From: Sphingomonas desiccabilis
GTDB lineage: Bacteria; Pseudomonadota; Alphaproteobacteria; Sphingomonadales; Sphingomonadaceae
Length of the DNA stretch: 64,000 nucleotides
Direction of reading: 5' to 3'
NCBI RefSeq assembly: GCF_004135605.1
Contig: NZ_SDPT01000001.1
Span: 1,364,001-1,428,000, forward strand
Positions 17,265 through 26,430 of this stretch are shown one piece after another. The notes beneath the pieces were generated by a model. It was not told the DNA's origin and did no database searches. It was given only the letters and a program-made list of their open reading frames with translations. Within the stretch, counting starts at the first letter, position 1. Each line of letters starts with the position of its first letter. The position numbers and the translations under genes were made by a program.

Positions 17265-18011
17265 TTACGCGCGCTCTGCGGCTTTCGCCGCCGCCCAGTG
17301 GGCCTCTTTCTCGTCCAGCGTCAGCTTGGGAAAGGAAAGCCCGGCGCTTGCTTCCATGGCGGCGAAACGGCGCTCGAACTTGGTGTTGGCGCTCCGTAGC
17401 GCCGCTTCGGGGTCGATGCCGAGATGCCGGGCCCAGTTCACCACGGCGAAGAGCAAATCGCCGACTTCCTCTTCCAGTTCCGCCGCAGGAGCGCTTTCGA
17501 TTTCAAGCAGTTCCTCGTCGATCTTCGCACGGGGGCCGCTCGCATCCGGCCAGTCGAAACCTACGCGCGCGGCCCGCTTCTGGAGCTTTTCGGCGCGGCT
17601 GAGCGCCGGCAAGCCGAGCGCAACACCGGCAAGCGCGCCGCCGTTCTCGGCCGTCGTCTTTGCCCCGCGCTCGGCGGCCTTGATGGCCTCCCAGCCGGGG
17701 CTCACGTCGGCGTCGCCGAAGATGTGCGGATGGCGGCGCTCCATCTTGTCGCTGATGGCTGCGACCACGTCCGGCAAGGCAAACTGGCCAGCTTCCTCGG
17801 CAATGCGGCTGTGGAACACGACCTGCAGAAGCAGATCGCCGAGTTCTTCCTTCAGGTCCGGGATGTCACTGCGCGCGATTGCGTCGGCAACCTCATAGGC
17901 TTCTTCGATCGTGTACGGCGCGATCGTGGCGAAAGTCTGAGCGCGATCCCATTCGCAGCCATGCTCAGTATCCCGGAGGCGCGCCATGATCGCAACGAGC
18001 CGATCGACCAT
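17265..18011 (-). CDS. mazG: Nucleoside triphosphate pyrophosphohydrolase MazG
   Basis: MazG hydrolyses (d)NTPs to NMPs and pyrophosphate and helps clear non-canonical nucleotides and modulate stress signalling. The protein has 248 residues with two MazG repeats. The first has EEAYEVADAI and KEELGDLL; the second has DEELLEIE and LEEEVGDLL, so both carry the metal-binding acidic helices. The ATG at 18011 has a ggaagtgggg-type ribosome-binding site; an in-frame TTG lies immediately before. It is the last gene of the long leftward train that starts at mltB, separated by 51 bases from the small membrane protein, so an internal promoter is possible. Confidence 0.94.
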   Translation of the reverse strand: MVDRLVAIMARLRDTEHGCEWDRAQTFATIAPYTIEEAYEVADAIARSDIPDLKEELGDLLLQVVFHSRIAEEAGQFALPDVVAAISDKMERRHPHIFGDADVSPGWEAIKAAERGAKTTAENGGALAGVALGLPALSRAEKLQKRAARVGFDWPDASGPRAKIDEELLEIESAPAAELEEEVGDLLFAVVNWARHLGIDPEAALRSANTKFERRFAAMEASAGLSFPKLTLDEKEAHWAAAKAAERA

Positions 18012-18062
18012 CAAACTGACCCCACTTCCAAAATGTACATCAGGCCGGTAATCTGCATTATG

Positions 18063-18308
18063 TTAACTTACCGCAGAATATTGGACGGGCGCCGAGCTGG
18101 CGTTTGGTACCTCTCTCGGTCTCTCGGTCGTATCACCCAGATAGTGCACGCCTAGCGTAGCAAGAAGGATCAGCGCGCCGATGAGGACCCATGCAAGCAG
18201 CGAGCGCGCGATGGTGCCTCTGCTCGGCCGGCGAGCCGCCAGCGCCGAAATGGCGAGCACGAGCGCTCCGATGCCCCAGAGCACCTGTGCGCCGTCCTCC
18301 AGGTTCAC
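18063..18308 (-). CDS. Small two-helix membrane protein, unknown
   Basis: This is an 81-residue protein starting at a GTG that overlaps the stop of the upstream MBL-fold gene (GTGA). Two hydrophobic segments, about 9-23 and 37-55, flank a basic loop (ARRPSRGTIARS), which predicts an inner-membrane hairpin with the basic loop in the cytoplasm. The C-terminal tail is Ser/Ala/Pro-rich. I do not recognise a family. The overlap and the shared strand argue that it is a real gene co-translated with the hydrolase. Confidence 0.65.
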   Translation of the reverse strand: MNLEDGAQVLWGIGALVLAISALAARRPSRGTIARSLLAWVLIGALILLATLGVHYLGDTTERPREVPNASSAPVQYSAVS

Positions 18309-19069
18309 GCTGTAAGTTCCAGACCATCGAAGCCAGGCTCGACGTGCTCGGGCAACCGGGATCGAAGGGCTTGGTAATCCAGGCTGTGGTCCATGTGGAT
18401 CAACACTGCCCGCGGATCGCCGCACGCTGCAATCAGCGCCAGCGCCTCGTCGACTGTCGGATGGGTCGGATGCGGCGCATCTCGAAGCGCATCGACGACC
18501 ATGAGGTTGCATCCGCGATAAAGCGCAAGCATCGCGTCCGTCACTTCGTTGAAGTCCGTTGCGTAAACGACTGAGCGGCCGTCGCTTTCGAAGCGCAGGC
18601 CGGCGGAACGGATCGCCCCATGCGGCTGATCGGTCACGGAAACGTGGACGTCGCCGATCTGTAGTCGATCCGGAAGCTCCTGCGCCTCGACGGTCGCCCG
18701 ATAGCCGTTACGGCCGAAAAAGACATAGCCGAAGCGCTCCCGCAGCACCGCCAACGTTTCGGGACGGGCATAGCCGCGAACCGGCTGTCCGCGGAGGTGG
18801 AACAGCTGCCGCAGGTCGTCAATGCCGTGGCAGTGATCGGCATGGTCGTGGGTCCATAGCACCGCATCGACGTCCGCTACCGCGGCGTCGAGCAGCTGCT
18901 GCCGCATGTCGGGACCGGTGTCGATCAGGATGCGCGTGGTGTTCGTCTCGACCAAGGCGGACACACGCGTGCGCCGGTTGCGCGGCTCGGCCGGGTCGCA
19001 TGCTCCCCAGTCGCCGCCAAGCCGCGGCACACCCGACGACGTGCCGGAGCCCAGGATGCGGATCTTCAC
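18305..19069 (-). CDS. MBL-fold metal-dependent hydrolase (PhnP/RNase Z-like)
   Basis: This 254-residue metallo-beta-lactamase-fold protein has an N-terminal LGSGTSSGVP loop and the metal site H74-x-H76-x-D78-H79 (THDHADH), with further ligands expected in the ATDFNE and HMDHS regions. The family contains phosphodiesterases such as PhnP; the natural substrate is unknown here. The start is a GTG overlapping the tatD stop (GTGA). It lies between tatD and the small membrane protein in the leftward train. The gene order tatD-MBL hydrolase recurs in alphaproteobacteria and suggests a nucleic-acid or nucleotide turnover role, but this is inference. Confidence 0.85.
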   Translation of the reverse strand: MKIRILGSGTSSGVPRLGGDWGACDPAEPRNRRTRVSALVETNTTRILIDTGPDMRQQLLDAAVADVDAVLWTHDHADHCHGIDDLRQLFHLRGQPVRGYARPETLAVLRERFGYVFFGRNGYRATVEAQELPDRLQIGDVHVSVTDQPHGAIRSAGLRFESDGRSVVYATDFNEVTDAMLALYRGCNLMVVDALRDAPHPTHPTVDEALALIAACGDPRAVLIHMDHSLDYQALRSRLPEHVEPGFDGLELTA

Positions 19070-19845
19070 GCGGCCGTTTTCGCGAACAGTGCGTGGAAGT
19101 TCGCGCGGGTCGCATCCGCCAGCGCGTCGGCATCCTCGCCGCGCAGTTCCGCGAGGAAGCGGCAGGTGTCCGCGACATAGGCGGGCTCACCGGGCCGTCC
19201 CCGATGCGGCACCGGCGCCAGGAACGGCGCGTCGGTTTCCACCAGCAGGCGCTCACGCGGCAGCCAGCGCGCCGTTTCCTGGAGATCCCGGGCATTCTTG
19301 AATGTCACGATCCCGGAAATGGAGATGTAGAAGCCGAGGTCCAGGGCCTGGCGCGCAAATTCGGCGGTGCCGGTGAAGCAATGGATCACGCCGGGAAACC
19401 TCCCCTTCCCCAGCTCTTCCTTCAGGATTGCCGCGGTATCCGCTTCGGCCTCGCGCGTGTGTACCACCACCGGGAGGCCAGTCTGTCGGCAGGCGGCGAG
19501 ATGGCTGCGGAAGCTGGCTTGCTGTCGAGCACGATCCGAGTGCTCGTAATAATAGTCCAGCCCCGTCTCACCGATGCCAACGACGCGAGGATGGGATGCG
19601 CGGGCCACGAGCCGTTCGGTATCGACCTCGGGGTAGCTGTCCGCTTCGTTCGGGTGGATGCCGATGGTCGCCCAGACGTCCGCCTCCCGCTCGGCGGTGG
19701 CAATCACAGCGTCCCATTCACTCTCGCGCGTCGAGATGTTCAGCATCGCGACAACCCCGGCATCCCGAGCACGCGCCAGCACCTCCGGCTGCTGCTCGAA
19801 GACACCCTTGTAGTTCAGGTGGCAGTGGCTGTCGGCGAGCTTCAT
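19066..19845 (-). CDS. tatD: TatD family deoxyribonuclease
   Basis: TatD proteins are metal-dependent nucleases of the amidohydrolase fold with 3'-5' exonuclease activity; the name does not imply a role in Tat export. The protein has 259 residues. The metal ligands H7 and H9 sit in DSHCHLN, and a later TDAPFL motif carries the conserved Asp. The ATG overlaps the metG stop (ATGA). The metG-tatD-MBL hydrolase order, often next to holB and tmk, is a conserved bacterial neighbourhood. Confidence 0.93.
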   Translation of the reverse strand: MKLADSHCHLNYKGVFEQQPEVLARARDAGVVAMLNISTRESEWDAVIATAEREADVWATIGIHPNEADSYPEVDTERLVARASHPRVVGIGETGLDYYYEHSDRARQQASFRSHLAACRQTGLPVVVHTREAEADTAAILKEELGKGRFPGVIHCFTGTAEFARQALDLGFYISISGIVTFKNARDLQETARWLPRERLLVETDAPFLAPVPHRGRPGEPAYVADTCRFLAELRGEDADALADATRANFHALFAKTAA

Positions 19846-21398
19846 GCGATCTCCGCGGCTTCTGCCAGCACCAGTCTCGGGAAGATTGGTGTGGGTGGAG
19901 CGATGCGGAAGCCGGCGTCCGCCGCACGGACGTACCAGGCGGCGTCGGCGAGCGCCGCATGATCGCGCGCATCCTGCCCCAACTGGTCGAGCACCCGGCC
20001 GGCCGAGGTCGGGATCACCGGCCAGATGGTGATGGCGAGATCACGGATCGCGCGCACCAGCGTGCCGAGCACGGCGTGCATGCGCTCCGGATCCGTCTTG
20101 CGCAGAGACCAGGGCGCCTGCGCGTCGATATACTGGTTGCAAGCGAAGACCCCGCGCATCCAGCTTTCCAGTGCCTGGCCGAGCGACAACTCGGCGAACT
20201 CGGCACGGAACGCGGCGCTCGCTTCGGCGACCTGCGCCAGCAGTGCGGCGTCGGCGGGGTCGCTGCGGCCCGGCGACGGCAGCGCGCCCTCCAGGTTCTT
20301 GGCGATGAACGACAGCGTGCGCTGGGCCAGATTGCCGAAGCTGTTGGCAAGATCGGCGTTGGCCCGCGTGACGATCGCCTCGTCGGAGAAGGTACCGTCC
20401 TGGCCGAAGCTGATGTCGCGCAGCAGGAAATAGCGCAGCGCGTCGACGCCATAGAGGCCGGCGAGCGCCATCGGGTCGACGACGTTGCCGGTCGACTTCG
20501 ACATCTTCTCGCCTCGGTTGAGCAGGAAGCCGTGGCCGAACACTTGGCGAGGCAGCGCGAGCTTCGCCGACATCAGGAATGCGGGCCAATAAACCGCATG
20601 GAAGCGGACGATGTCCTTGCCGATCAGGTGCAGGTCCGCCGGCCAGAAGCGCGCCGTGTCGCCGCCGTCGGGATAGCCCGCGCCGGTCAGATAGTTGGTG
20701 AGCGCATCGACCCACACGTACATGACGTGGCCGGGACTGCCCGGCACCGGCACGCCCCAGTCGAAGCTGGTGCGCGACACCGACAGGTCGGCAAGCCCGC
20801 CCTCGACGAAGCGCAGCACTTCGTTGCGGCGGCTCTCGGGCTGGATGACCTCGGGGTTGGCCGCATAGAAGTCGAGCAGCGGCTGCTGGTACTTCGAGAG
20901 GCGGAAGAACCAGGTCTCTTCCGCGGTCCATTCCACCGGCGTGCCCTGCGGCGAGAGGCGGACGCCCCCCTCCCCGTCGGTCAGTTCCTTCTCTTCGTAG
21001 AAGGCCTCGTCCCGAACCGAATACCAACCCTCGTAGCGCGACAGGTACAGGTCGCCGGCGTCGGCCATCGCCTGCCAGATCGCCTGGCTGGCGGCATAGT
21101 GCGCGGGCTCGACGGTGCGGATGAAGCGATCATACGAAATATCAAGCTTGTCGGCCATCTCATGGAAATAGCCCGACATTTCGTCGGCGAGCGCGCGCAC
21201 TTCCATGCCCCGCTTGCGTGCGGTCTGCACCATCTTGAGCCCGTGCTCGTCGGTGCCGGTCTGAAAGCGGACGTCGCGACCCGCCTGGCGGTGGAAACGC
21301 GCGATCGCGTCGGCGGCGATCATCTCATAGGCGTGGCCGATGTGCGGCTTGCCGTTGGGATAATGGATCGCGGTGGTGATGTAATAGGGCTCGGCCAT
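19842..21398 (-). CDS. metG: Methionyl-tRNA synthetase (zinc-free short type)
   Basis: This class I synthetase charges tRNA-Met for initiation and elongation. The protein has 518 residues. The HIGH signature reads PHIGHAYE (18-25) and the KMSKS motif is at 298-302. The zinc-knuckle cysteines of the longer E. coli type are absent and no C-terminal tRNA-binding domain is attached, which fits the MetG2-like form common in alphaproteobacteria. The ATG at 21398 lies 9 bases after the holB stop. Confidence 0.96.
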   Translation of the reverse strand: MAEPYYITTAIHYPNGKPHIGHAYEMIAADAIARFHRQAGRDVRFQTGTDEHGLKMVQTARKRGMEVRALADEMSGYFHEMADKLDISYDRFIRTVEPAHYAASQAIWQAMADAGDLYLSRYEGWYSVRDEAFYEEKELTDGEGGVRLSPQGTPVEWTAEETWFFRLSKYQQPLLDFYAANPEVIQPESRRNEVLRFVEGGLADLSVSRTSFDWGVPVPGSPGHVMYVWVDALTNYLTGAGYPDGGDTARFWPADLHLIGKDIVRFHAVYWPAFLMSAKLALPRQVFGHGFLLNRGEKMSKSTGNVVDPMALAGLYGVDALRYFLLRDISFGQDGTFSDEAIVTRANADLANSFGNLAQRTLSFIAKNLEGALPSPGRSDPADAALLAQVAEASAAFRAEFAELSLGQALESWMRGVFACNQYIDAQAPWSLRKTDPERMHAVLGTLVRAIRDLAITIWPVIPTSAGRVLDQLGQDARDHAALADAAWYVRAADAGFRIAPPTPIFPRLVLAEAAEIA

Positions 21399-21407
21399 GC
21401 CGTGTCC

Positions 21408-22418
21408 CTAGTGCATCGCTCCGCGCGATTGAAGCCCGTCCTGCTCTGCGAGACGCGCAAGAATTCCGCCCATCTCGAACACAGTCGCCTGTGCGTCGAG
21501 CGAGAGGCCCGGCGCTGCCGCCGCGAGGCTGCGCGCCGCCTCATACGCTCCCAGCGCGGTGCGCAAAGCGGCGCCACTACGCGCGCGCGCGCTGGCGGCG
21601 ATGAAGCTCGGCGCACGTTCCAGGAACGCTTCATACCGGTGCTGCGCGGCCTTGCCGCCGAGCGCCTTGGCAAGCTTGCTGCGTAGCGCGTTGCTGGGGT
21701 CGCCGTCGCGGGCGATCGCGGCCATCGCGCGCTCCAGGGCAGCGACGTCGAGCCCGGCGAAGGCGAGCGCGCGACCAGGCGATCCTTCGCCGCCGCGCAC
21801 CAGGGCGTCGCATTCGACATCGCTCACGTCCGGCATCGCGGCCCGGACGACGGTCGCCACCTCCGCATCCGAAAGCCGCTCGAAGCGGAGCATCCGGCAG
21901 CGCGAGCGGATCGTCGGAAGCAGGCGGCCGGGCGCATGGCTGATCAGCAGGAAGATGGTGCCGGCGGGCGGCTCCTCAAGATTCTTCAGCAGCGCGTTGG
22001 CAGCTGCGGTCTCCAGGTCGTCGATGGCATCGATCAGCACCACGCGTCGTTCCGAGAGCGAAGGCTTGGTAGCGAACATCGGCTGGAGTGCGCGCACCTG
22101 CGCGATCGGAATGCTTCGGGCGAGGTTCTCGTCCGGCTTCGCAGGATCCTTCGGCTGGCGCGCCATTTCCCGATAGTCCGGATGGGAACCCGCAGCGATC
22201 AGCGCCGCGGTTCGGTCGTCTTCGGGAAGCGCACCACCGCGAACCGGCACCCGGGAGTGGGCCGCATGAGCAAGCAGGCGGCTGGCCGCGATTCGGGCGA
22301 AGCTCGCCTTGCCCACGCCCTCCGGCCCCGCCAGGAGCCAGGCGTGGTGCAGCCCGCCCCGCTCCGCTGCCGTGAAGAAGGCGTCGTGCGCGGCCCGGTT
22401 CCCCATCAAGTCGATCAT
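21408..22418 (-). CDS. holB: DNA polymerase III delta-prime subunit
   Basis: The delta-prime subunit is part of the clamp loader that places the beta sliding clamp on primed DNA. The protein has 336 residues. A P-loop-like GPEGVGKA is at 31-38 and the SRC arginine-finger motif is at 172-174, both in an AAA+ fold. The ATG at 22418 overlaps the tmk stop (ATGA). An in-frame extension upstream to 22859 lies inside tmk and has no family character. The tmk-holB-metG-tatD order is conserved in many bacteria. Confidence 0.94.
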   Translation of the reverse strand: MIDLMGNRAAHDAFFTAAERGGLHHAWLLAGPEGVGKASFARIAASRLLAHAAHSRVPVRGGALPEDDRTAALIAAGSHPDYREMARQPKDPAKPDENLARSIPIAQVRALQPMFATKPSLSERRVVLIDAIDDLETAAANALLKNLEEPPAGTIFLLISHAPGRLLPTIRSRCRMLRFERLSDAEVATVVRAAMPDVSDVECDALVRGGEGSPGRALAFAGLDVAALERAMAAIARDGDPSNALRSKLAKALGGKAAQHRYEAFLERAPSFIAASARARSGAALRTALGAYEAARSLAAAAPGLSLDAQATVFEMGGILARLAEQDGLQSRGAMH

Positions 22419-23038
22419 GGCAGAAGGTCGGCGAGCGCATCCATCAGGCGGGCCGTCACGGCTTCGGGCGTTCCCGTCGCATCGACACGGCGGACACGCC
22501 CGGCTTCGGCATCGGCAATGCGTTCGAATGCCGCGGTGACCTCCGCGTGGAACTCGGGTCCCCGGGCACCAAAGCGGTCCGCCACGCCGCGATCCCGGAC
22601 GAGCGCGCGCTCCTCCCCGGCCCCCTGCGGCAGAGTCAGCAGCAGGGTCCGGTCGGGCAGCAGCCCCTTCGAGCCAAAGGCATGAAGCGCGAGGATCGCC
22701 GCGTCGTCGATCCCCTGCCCACCCTGATAGGCGCGGGTGCTGTCGAGATATCGGTCGCACAACACCCATTGGCCCGCCTCCAGTGCGGGACGGATGCGCT
22801 TTTCGACGTGATCGGCCCGTGCCGCTGCGAACAAGAGCGCCTCGGCATGGGGGCTCCACCGCGTCACCTCGCCCTGCATCAGCAGGCCACGGATCGCTTC
22901 CGCGCCTTCGCTGCCGCCTGGCTCGCGCGTAACCGCGACGTGCAGGCCCCGCGCTTGCAGTGCGGCGGCCAGGCGGGCGGTCTGGGTCGACTTTCCGACG
23001 CCCTCGCCGCCCTCCAACGAGATGAACAGGCCGCTCAA
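22415..23038 (-). CDS. tmk: Thymidylate kinase
   Basis: The enzyme phosphorylates dTMP to dTDP. The protein has 207 residues. The P-loop GGEGVGKST is at 10-18, the TREPGG motif at 37-42, and the DRY motif at 95-97. The start is a TTG at 23038 that overlaps the stop of the carboxypeptidase gene (TTGA). The residues just after it (MSGLFISLEG) match the family N-terminus, so no later start is needed. It is coupled to holB downstream. Confidence 0.95.
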   Translation of the reverse strand: MSGLFISLEGGEGVGKSTQTARLAAALQARGLHVAVTREPGGSEGAEAIRGLLMQGEVTRWSPHAEALLFAAARADHVEKRIRPALEAGQWVLCDRYLDSTRAYQGGQGIDDAAILALHAFGSKGLLPDRTLLLTLPQGAGEERALVRDRGVADRFGARGPEFHAEVTAAFERIADAEAGRVRRVDATGTPEAVTARLMDALADLLP

Positions 23039-24204
23039 GCGCCGAACAGCGCCATCAGGCCCGCCCAGGCGCGACCGAAGAAGCCTGCCTCGTCCACGTC
23101 CTTTTCCGCAACCAGCGGCAGGCGCTGCGGCTCCATGCCGGGGGAGGAGATGACAAGATCGGCGATATGCTGGCCAGCCTTGATCGGGGCCTTTATCGGG
23201 CCCTGATATACGACCGTGCCGGCGAGCTCGGTGGCGGCGCCGGCAGGAACCGTGACGGTCAGGTCGCGCGGAGCGATCAGGCCGACGGTGCTGCTGTCCC
23301 CTAGCTGGACATCGGCGGTTTCGACCAGCTTGCCCTTCTTCGCGATCGGCCGGGCACGCCATGCACGGAAGCCCCATTCCATGAAGCGCACGGATTCGGA
23401 AATACGCTGGTTGAAGCTCGTCAGCCCCGCCAGCACCATCACCAAGCGCCGACCGTTCTGTTCGGCCGAACCGGTGAAACCATAGCCCGCTTCTTCGGTG
23501 TGGCCGGTCTTCAGGCCATCGGCACCCGCAACGCGCCCGAGCAGCGGGTCGCGGTTCGCCTGTGTGATGTCGTTGCCCGCGCCCAGCGTCTTGCCCCAGG
23601 TGAAGCTCTCCAGCGAATAGAAGCGCTTGTAGAGATCGGGGAAGTTCTGGATCGTCGCGGACGCGAGCTTCGCCAGATCCCGCGCACTGACATAGGTCCG
23701 GCCCTCATCCGGCCAGCCGTTGGAGGTACCGAAGTGGCTGTTGGTAAGCCCCAGCTCCTTGGCGCGCTGGTTCATCAGGCTCGTGAAGGCCTCTTCCGTC
23801 CCCGCGACACCTTCGGCCAGCACCACGCACGCGTCATTGCCCGAAAGGGTGATGATCCCCTTCAGCAAGTCGTCCACGCTGACCTGCTCGTTCACGGACA
23901 GGAACATGGTCGAGCCCGCAGCCGGACCGTGCCAGCGCTGCCAGGTTTCGGGGCGCACCTGGAACTTCTGGTCGAGCTTCAGCTCGCCCTTCTTGATGAG
24001 GTCGAACGCCACATATGCGGTCATCATCTTGGCCATGGACGCCGGCGGCATGCGGCGGTCGGCATCCTTGGCATAGAGAATAGCGCCCGAGGACAGGTCC
24101 TGGAGATAGGCGACGGGCGCCGGAGTCTCGAACGGGGGCGCAGCGGCGACCGACGGCGTGACGGCGACGGCGGAAAGCAGGACGGCGGTAAGCAGCTTCT
24201 TCAT
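23035..24204 (-). CDS. dacA: D-alanyl-D-alanine carboxypeptidase (PBP5/6 type)
   Basis: This low-molecular-mass penicillin-binding protein removes the terminal D-Ala from peptidoglycan pentapeptides. The protein has 389 residues. A signal peptide ends near residue 21. The three catalytic motifs are S56-M-A-K59, S121-G-N123 and K232-T-G234. The C-terminal part beyond about 275 is the beta-rich PBP5 domain, and a C-terminal amphipathic segment (FFGRAWAGLMALFG) should anchor it to the periplasmic face of the inner membrane. It follows the rlpA-like and mltB genes, so three cell-wall genes head the train. The symbol is assigned by family; dacC or dacD would be equally justified. Confidence 0.92.
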   Translation of the reverse strand: MKKLLTAVLLSAVAVTPSVAAAPPFETPAPVAYLQDLSSGAILYAKDADRRMPPASMAKMMTAYVAFDLIKKGELKLDQKFQVRPETWQRWHGPAAGSTMFLSVNEQVSVDDLLKGIITLSGNDACVVLAEGVAGTEEAFTSLMNQRAKELGLTNSHFGTSNGWPDEGRTYVSARDLAKLASATIQNFPDLYKRFYSLESFTWGKTLGAGNDITQANRDPLLGRVAGADGLKTGHTEEAGYGFTGSAEQNGRRLVMVLAGLTSFNQRISESVRFMEWGFRAWRARPIAKKGKLVETADVQLGDSSTVGLIAPRDLTVTVPAGAATELAGTVVYQGPIKAPIKAGQHIADLVISSPGMEPQRLPLVAEKDVDEAGFFGRAWAGLMALFGA

Positions 24205-24225
24205 CGTAGGGTCCAGGGCCTTAGG

Positions 24226-25101
24226 TCAGTCGTTGCGAATAACTTTTGCGTCACCATAGCCGCGCGCAGCGGCTTGCGCACGCCCGCGTTCGGCAGCCGC
24301 GGTAGTCGGATAGGGTCCCATGCGTACGCGGACCAGCGCTCCCGTACGTCGCGTGAACCCGCCCAGCTCCCGCGCCAGTGCCTCGGCCCGGGCGGCGTTC
24401 GACAGCGCCGCCACCTGAACGACCCAAGCGCCCGAAGCAGGCGTGGTCGAGACGGGTGCGGGTTCCGGAGACGCCGGTATCGACGGCAGCGGCGAAACCC
24501 GGCTCGGCGGCAGGTCGACGGTTTCGATCGGCGCAGGCCCCGGACGCGGCGCGGGTTCTGGTGCCGACGCCGGCCGAGCGCCGGCACTAGGTGCTGGCGT
24601 CGCCCCTGCGGCAGGCACCGGCGGCAGGCGCTTGCGCAGCGCTGCCAGCAATAGCTGCGGCGCATCCATCCGCGTCAGGCTGCCCCCTTCGGCTGCGGCA
24701 CGCTCTTGAAGCGGCGGTACGACCTCTCTCGCCCGCACGGCTACAGGCCCCGATCCGGCGCCCAGCGCTTGTGCGGCGACGGGCGACAGGGCCAGCAGGT
24801 ACCCGGGAGCAACCGGCGCATTCCGGCCAACCTTCATCACCGTCGTGCGCCCACCGTCAAGCAGCGTGAGCTCGACAAAACTGCCCTCAGCGAGCGTCGG
24901 ATGGACGACGAACACGGCGCCGTCGGGATCGGGCGATGCGGCTGTAGCCGCCCAACCTACGGCATCATAGCGGGCCTCGGAGGTCGGCGGCGCGGCGGGG
25001 AGCGCGGGATCGCCTGCCGGCTGCTGTGGCGCGGGCGGCAGCGTGCTCGTCGCGCAAGCCGCCAGCAGCAGCGCCGCCAACGCGCTAACGTGCGACTTCA
25101 T
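24226..25101 (-). CDS. rlpA: RlpA-like SPOR-domain lipoprotein
   Basis: This is a 291-residue predicted lipoprotein. The signal peptide has a lipobox LLLAAC with the lipidated cysteine near residue 16. A double-psi beta-barrel-like segment covers about 45-120, a Pro/Ala-rich linker follows, and a C-terminal SPOR domain (about 222-290) should bind denuded septal glycan strands. RlpA is a lytic transglycosylase in Pseudomonas, but here the barrel looks degenerate: the acidic residues expected before the conserved His and the DRGP element are not visible. It overlaps the mltB stop by 17 bases. I infer a septal role with doubtful lytic activity. Confidence 0.8.
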   Translation of the reverse strand: MKSHVSALAALLLAACATSTLPPAPQQPAGDPALPAAPPTSEARYDAVGWAATAASPDPDGAVFVVHPTLAEGSFVELTLLDGGRTTVMKVGRNAPVAPGYLLALSPVAAQALGAGSGPVAVRAREVVPPLQERAAAEGGSLTRMDAPQLLLAALRKRLPPVPAAGATPAPSAGARPASAPEPAPRPGPAPIETVDLPPSRVSPLPSIPASPEPAPVSTTPASGAWVVQVAALSNAARAEALARELGGFTRRTGALVRVRMGPYPTTAAAERGRAQAAARGYGDAKVIRND

Positions 25102-26107
25102 CGGCCAGCAGCCCCACCGACAGTGCGTAGAAGTTCGAGCAGTTGTAATCCAGGATCACCCGGTAGTTGCCAGTCAACAGATAGGCGGTGTTGCCCGGGC
25201 CGTCGGGCTCGAGAAGCGTCGCCTGAACATTGTCGTCGGGCCAGCGACCGGATTGGGGCACGATGCCCAGGCGCCGCCATTCGGCCATGCTCCGCCAGCG
25301 TGTGTGCCGCTCGTGCACGCGGGGGCAGCGCGGCGATCGCGTCGGCGAAGTCAGCGGGCCACGGTTCAGGGTCGCGGGTACGTTCACGGCGATGCCCCAG
25401 GGCTGTCCTGGGCGCCAACCGGCATTGACGAAGTAGTTTCCGATCGAGGCTAGGGCGTCGGCTGCGCTGGTCCAGATGTCGGCTCGGCCATCGCCGTCGC
25501 CATCGCGCGCGAGGCGGAGGTAGATCGACGGCAGGAATTGCGGATACCCGGTCGCTCCTGCCCAGCTCCCCTTCAGGCTGTCGCGCGGAACCCCACGGTC
25601 GACCATCTTCATGGTCGCGATCAGTTCCGGCTCGAACAGCGCACGGCGGCGCCCCTCGAACGCGAGGGTCGCGAGCGAGCGCGGAAGATCGAAGTTGCCG
25701 GTGTAGCCCCCGTAATTCGTTTCATGGCCCCAGATCGCAACCATGATCGATTCGGGGACGCCGGTCTCCTGCTCGATTCGCATCAGCTTCGGGCGCTGCG
25801 CGCGATAGGCCTCGCGCCCGCGGTTGATGCGGGCGGCGTCGACATGGCGGGCCTTGTAGGGAGCAAAGGCCGGAACACTGTTGCTGGTTCCGCCGGGCTG
25901 GCCTCGATCCAACTCCACCACCCGCGGATTGTAGGTGAGCCCGCCCAGAACGGCGCTGATCGCGCGCTCGCTCACACCCTGGGAACGTGCCTTTGCGGCG
26001 ACTCCCTGGAGATAGACCTGGAACCCCGCCTCGTCCTGGGCTGCAGCCGAACCGCTGATCGACATCATCGCCGCAAGGGCGAGCAGCCCCTTGCCCCATC
26101 TACGCAT
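25085..26107 (-). CDS. mltB: Lytic murein transglycosylase B family protein
   Basis: The protein cleaves peptidoglycan glycan strands to 1,6-anhydromuropeptides. It has 340 residues from the ATG at 26107, which has a gggag ribosome-binding site; a GTG at 26122 is an alternative start. A signal peptide ends near AAAQ (about 20-24), with no lipobox, so it is soluble periplasmic. The catalytic Glu is E129 in WGHETNYG, followed by GATGYPQFLPS. No C-terminal peptidoglycan-binding domain is present. It heads the leftward train and overlaps the rlpA-like gene, pairing a glycan-cutting enzyme with a septal glycan-binding protein. Confidence 0.92.
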   Translation of the reverse strand: MRRWGKGLLALAAMMSISGSAAAQDEAGFQVYLQGVAAKARSQGVSERAISAVLGGLTYNPRVVELDRGQPGGTSNSVPAFAPYKARHVDAARINRGREAYRAQRPKLMRIEQETGVPESIMVAIWGHETNYGGYTGNFDLPRSLATLAFEGRRRALFEPELIATMKMVDRGVPRDSLKGSWAGATGYPQFLPSIYLRLARDGDGDGRADIWTSAADALASIGNYFVNAGWRPGQPWGIAVNVPATLNRGPLTSPTRSPRCPRVHERHTRWRSMAEWRRLGIVPQSGRWPDDNVQATLLEPDGPGNTAYLLTGNYRVILDYNCSNFYALSVGLLADEVAR

Positions 26108-26181
26108 ACTCGGCTCCCGCACGTGAAGCGGCTCTGTGCCACAGCGAAGAGCCCGCGCGAAACCCCTAAGCGTCGCGAGGC

Positions 26182-26210
26182 TTGCACAAACCCGATCAGC
26201 CGCCGTAAGC
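26182..26210 (+). promoter_or_regulatory. Possible promoter of tRNA-Ser
   Basis: TTGCAC at 26182-26187 lies 17 bases before gtaagc at 26205-26210, about 12 bases upstream of the tRNA. The -10 match is poor, but the placement suits the tRNA. Confidence 0.25.
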
Positions 26211-26221
26211 GCGCTGTGTGC

Positions 26222-26311
<90 letters not shown>

Positions 26312-26430
26312 CGATGTACGGCGGCAACAATCCGACGGGCGCGCCAAACGCGGCAGCAACCATCAGGTTCCGCGAGCGTGGAAATTTCATCCCGGTTGCG
26401 TTATTGCACCCGTCGGGGGGCAGTATCGAG

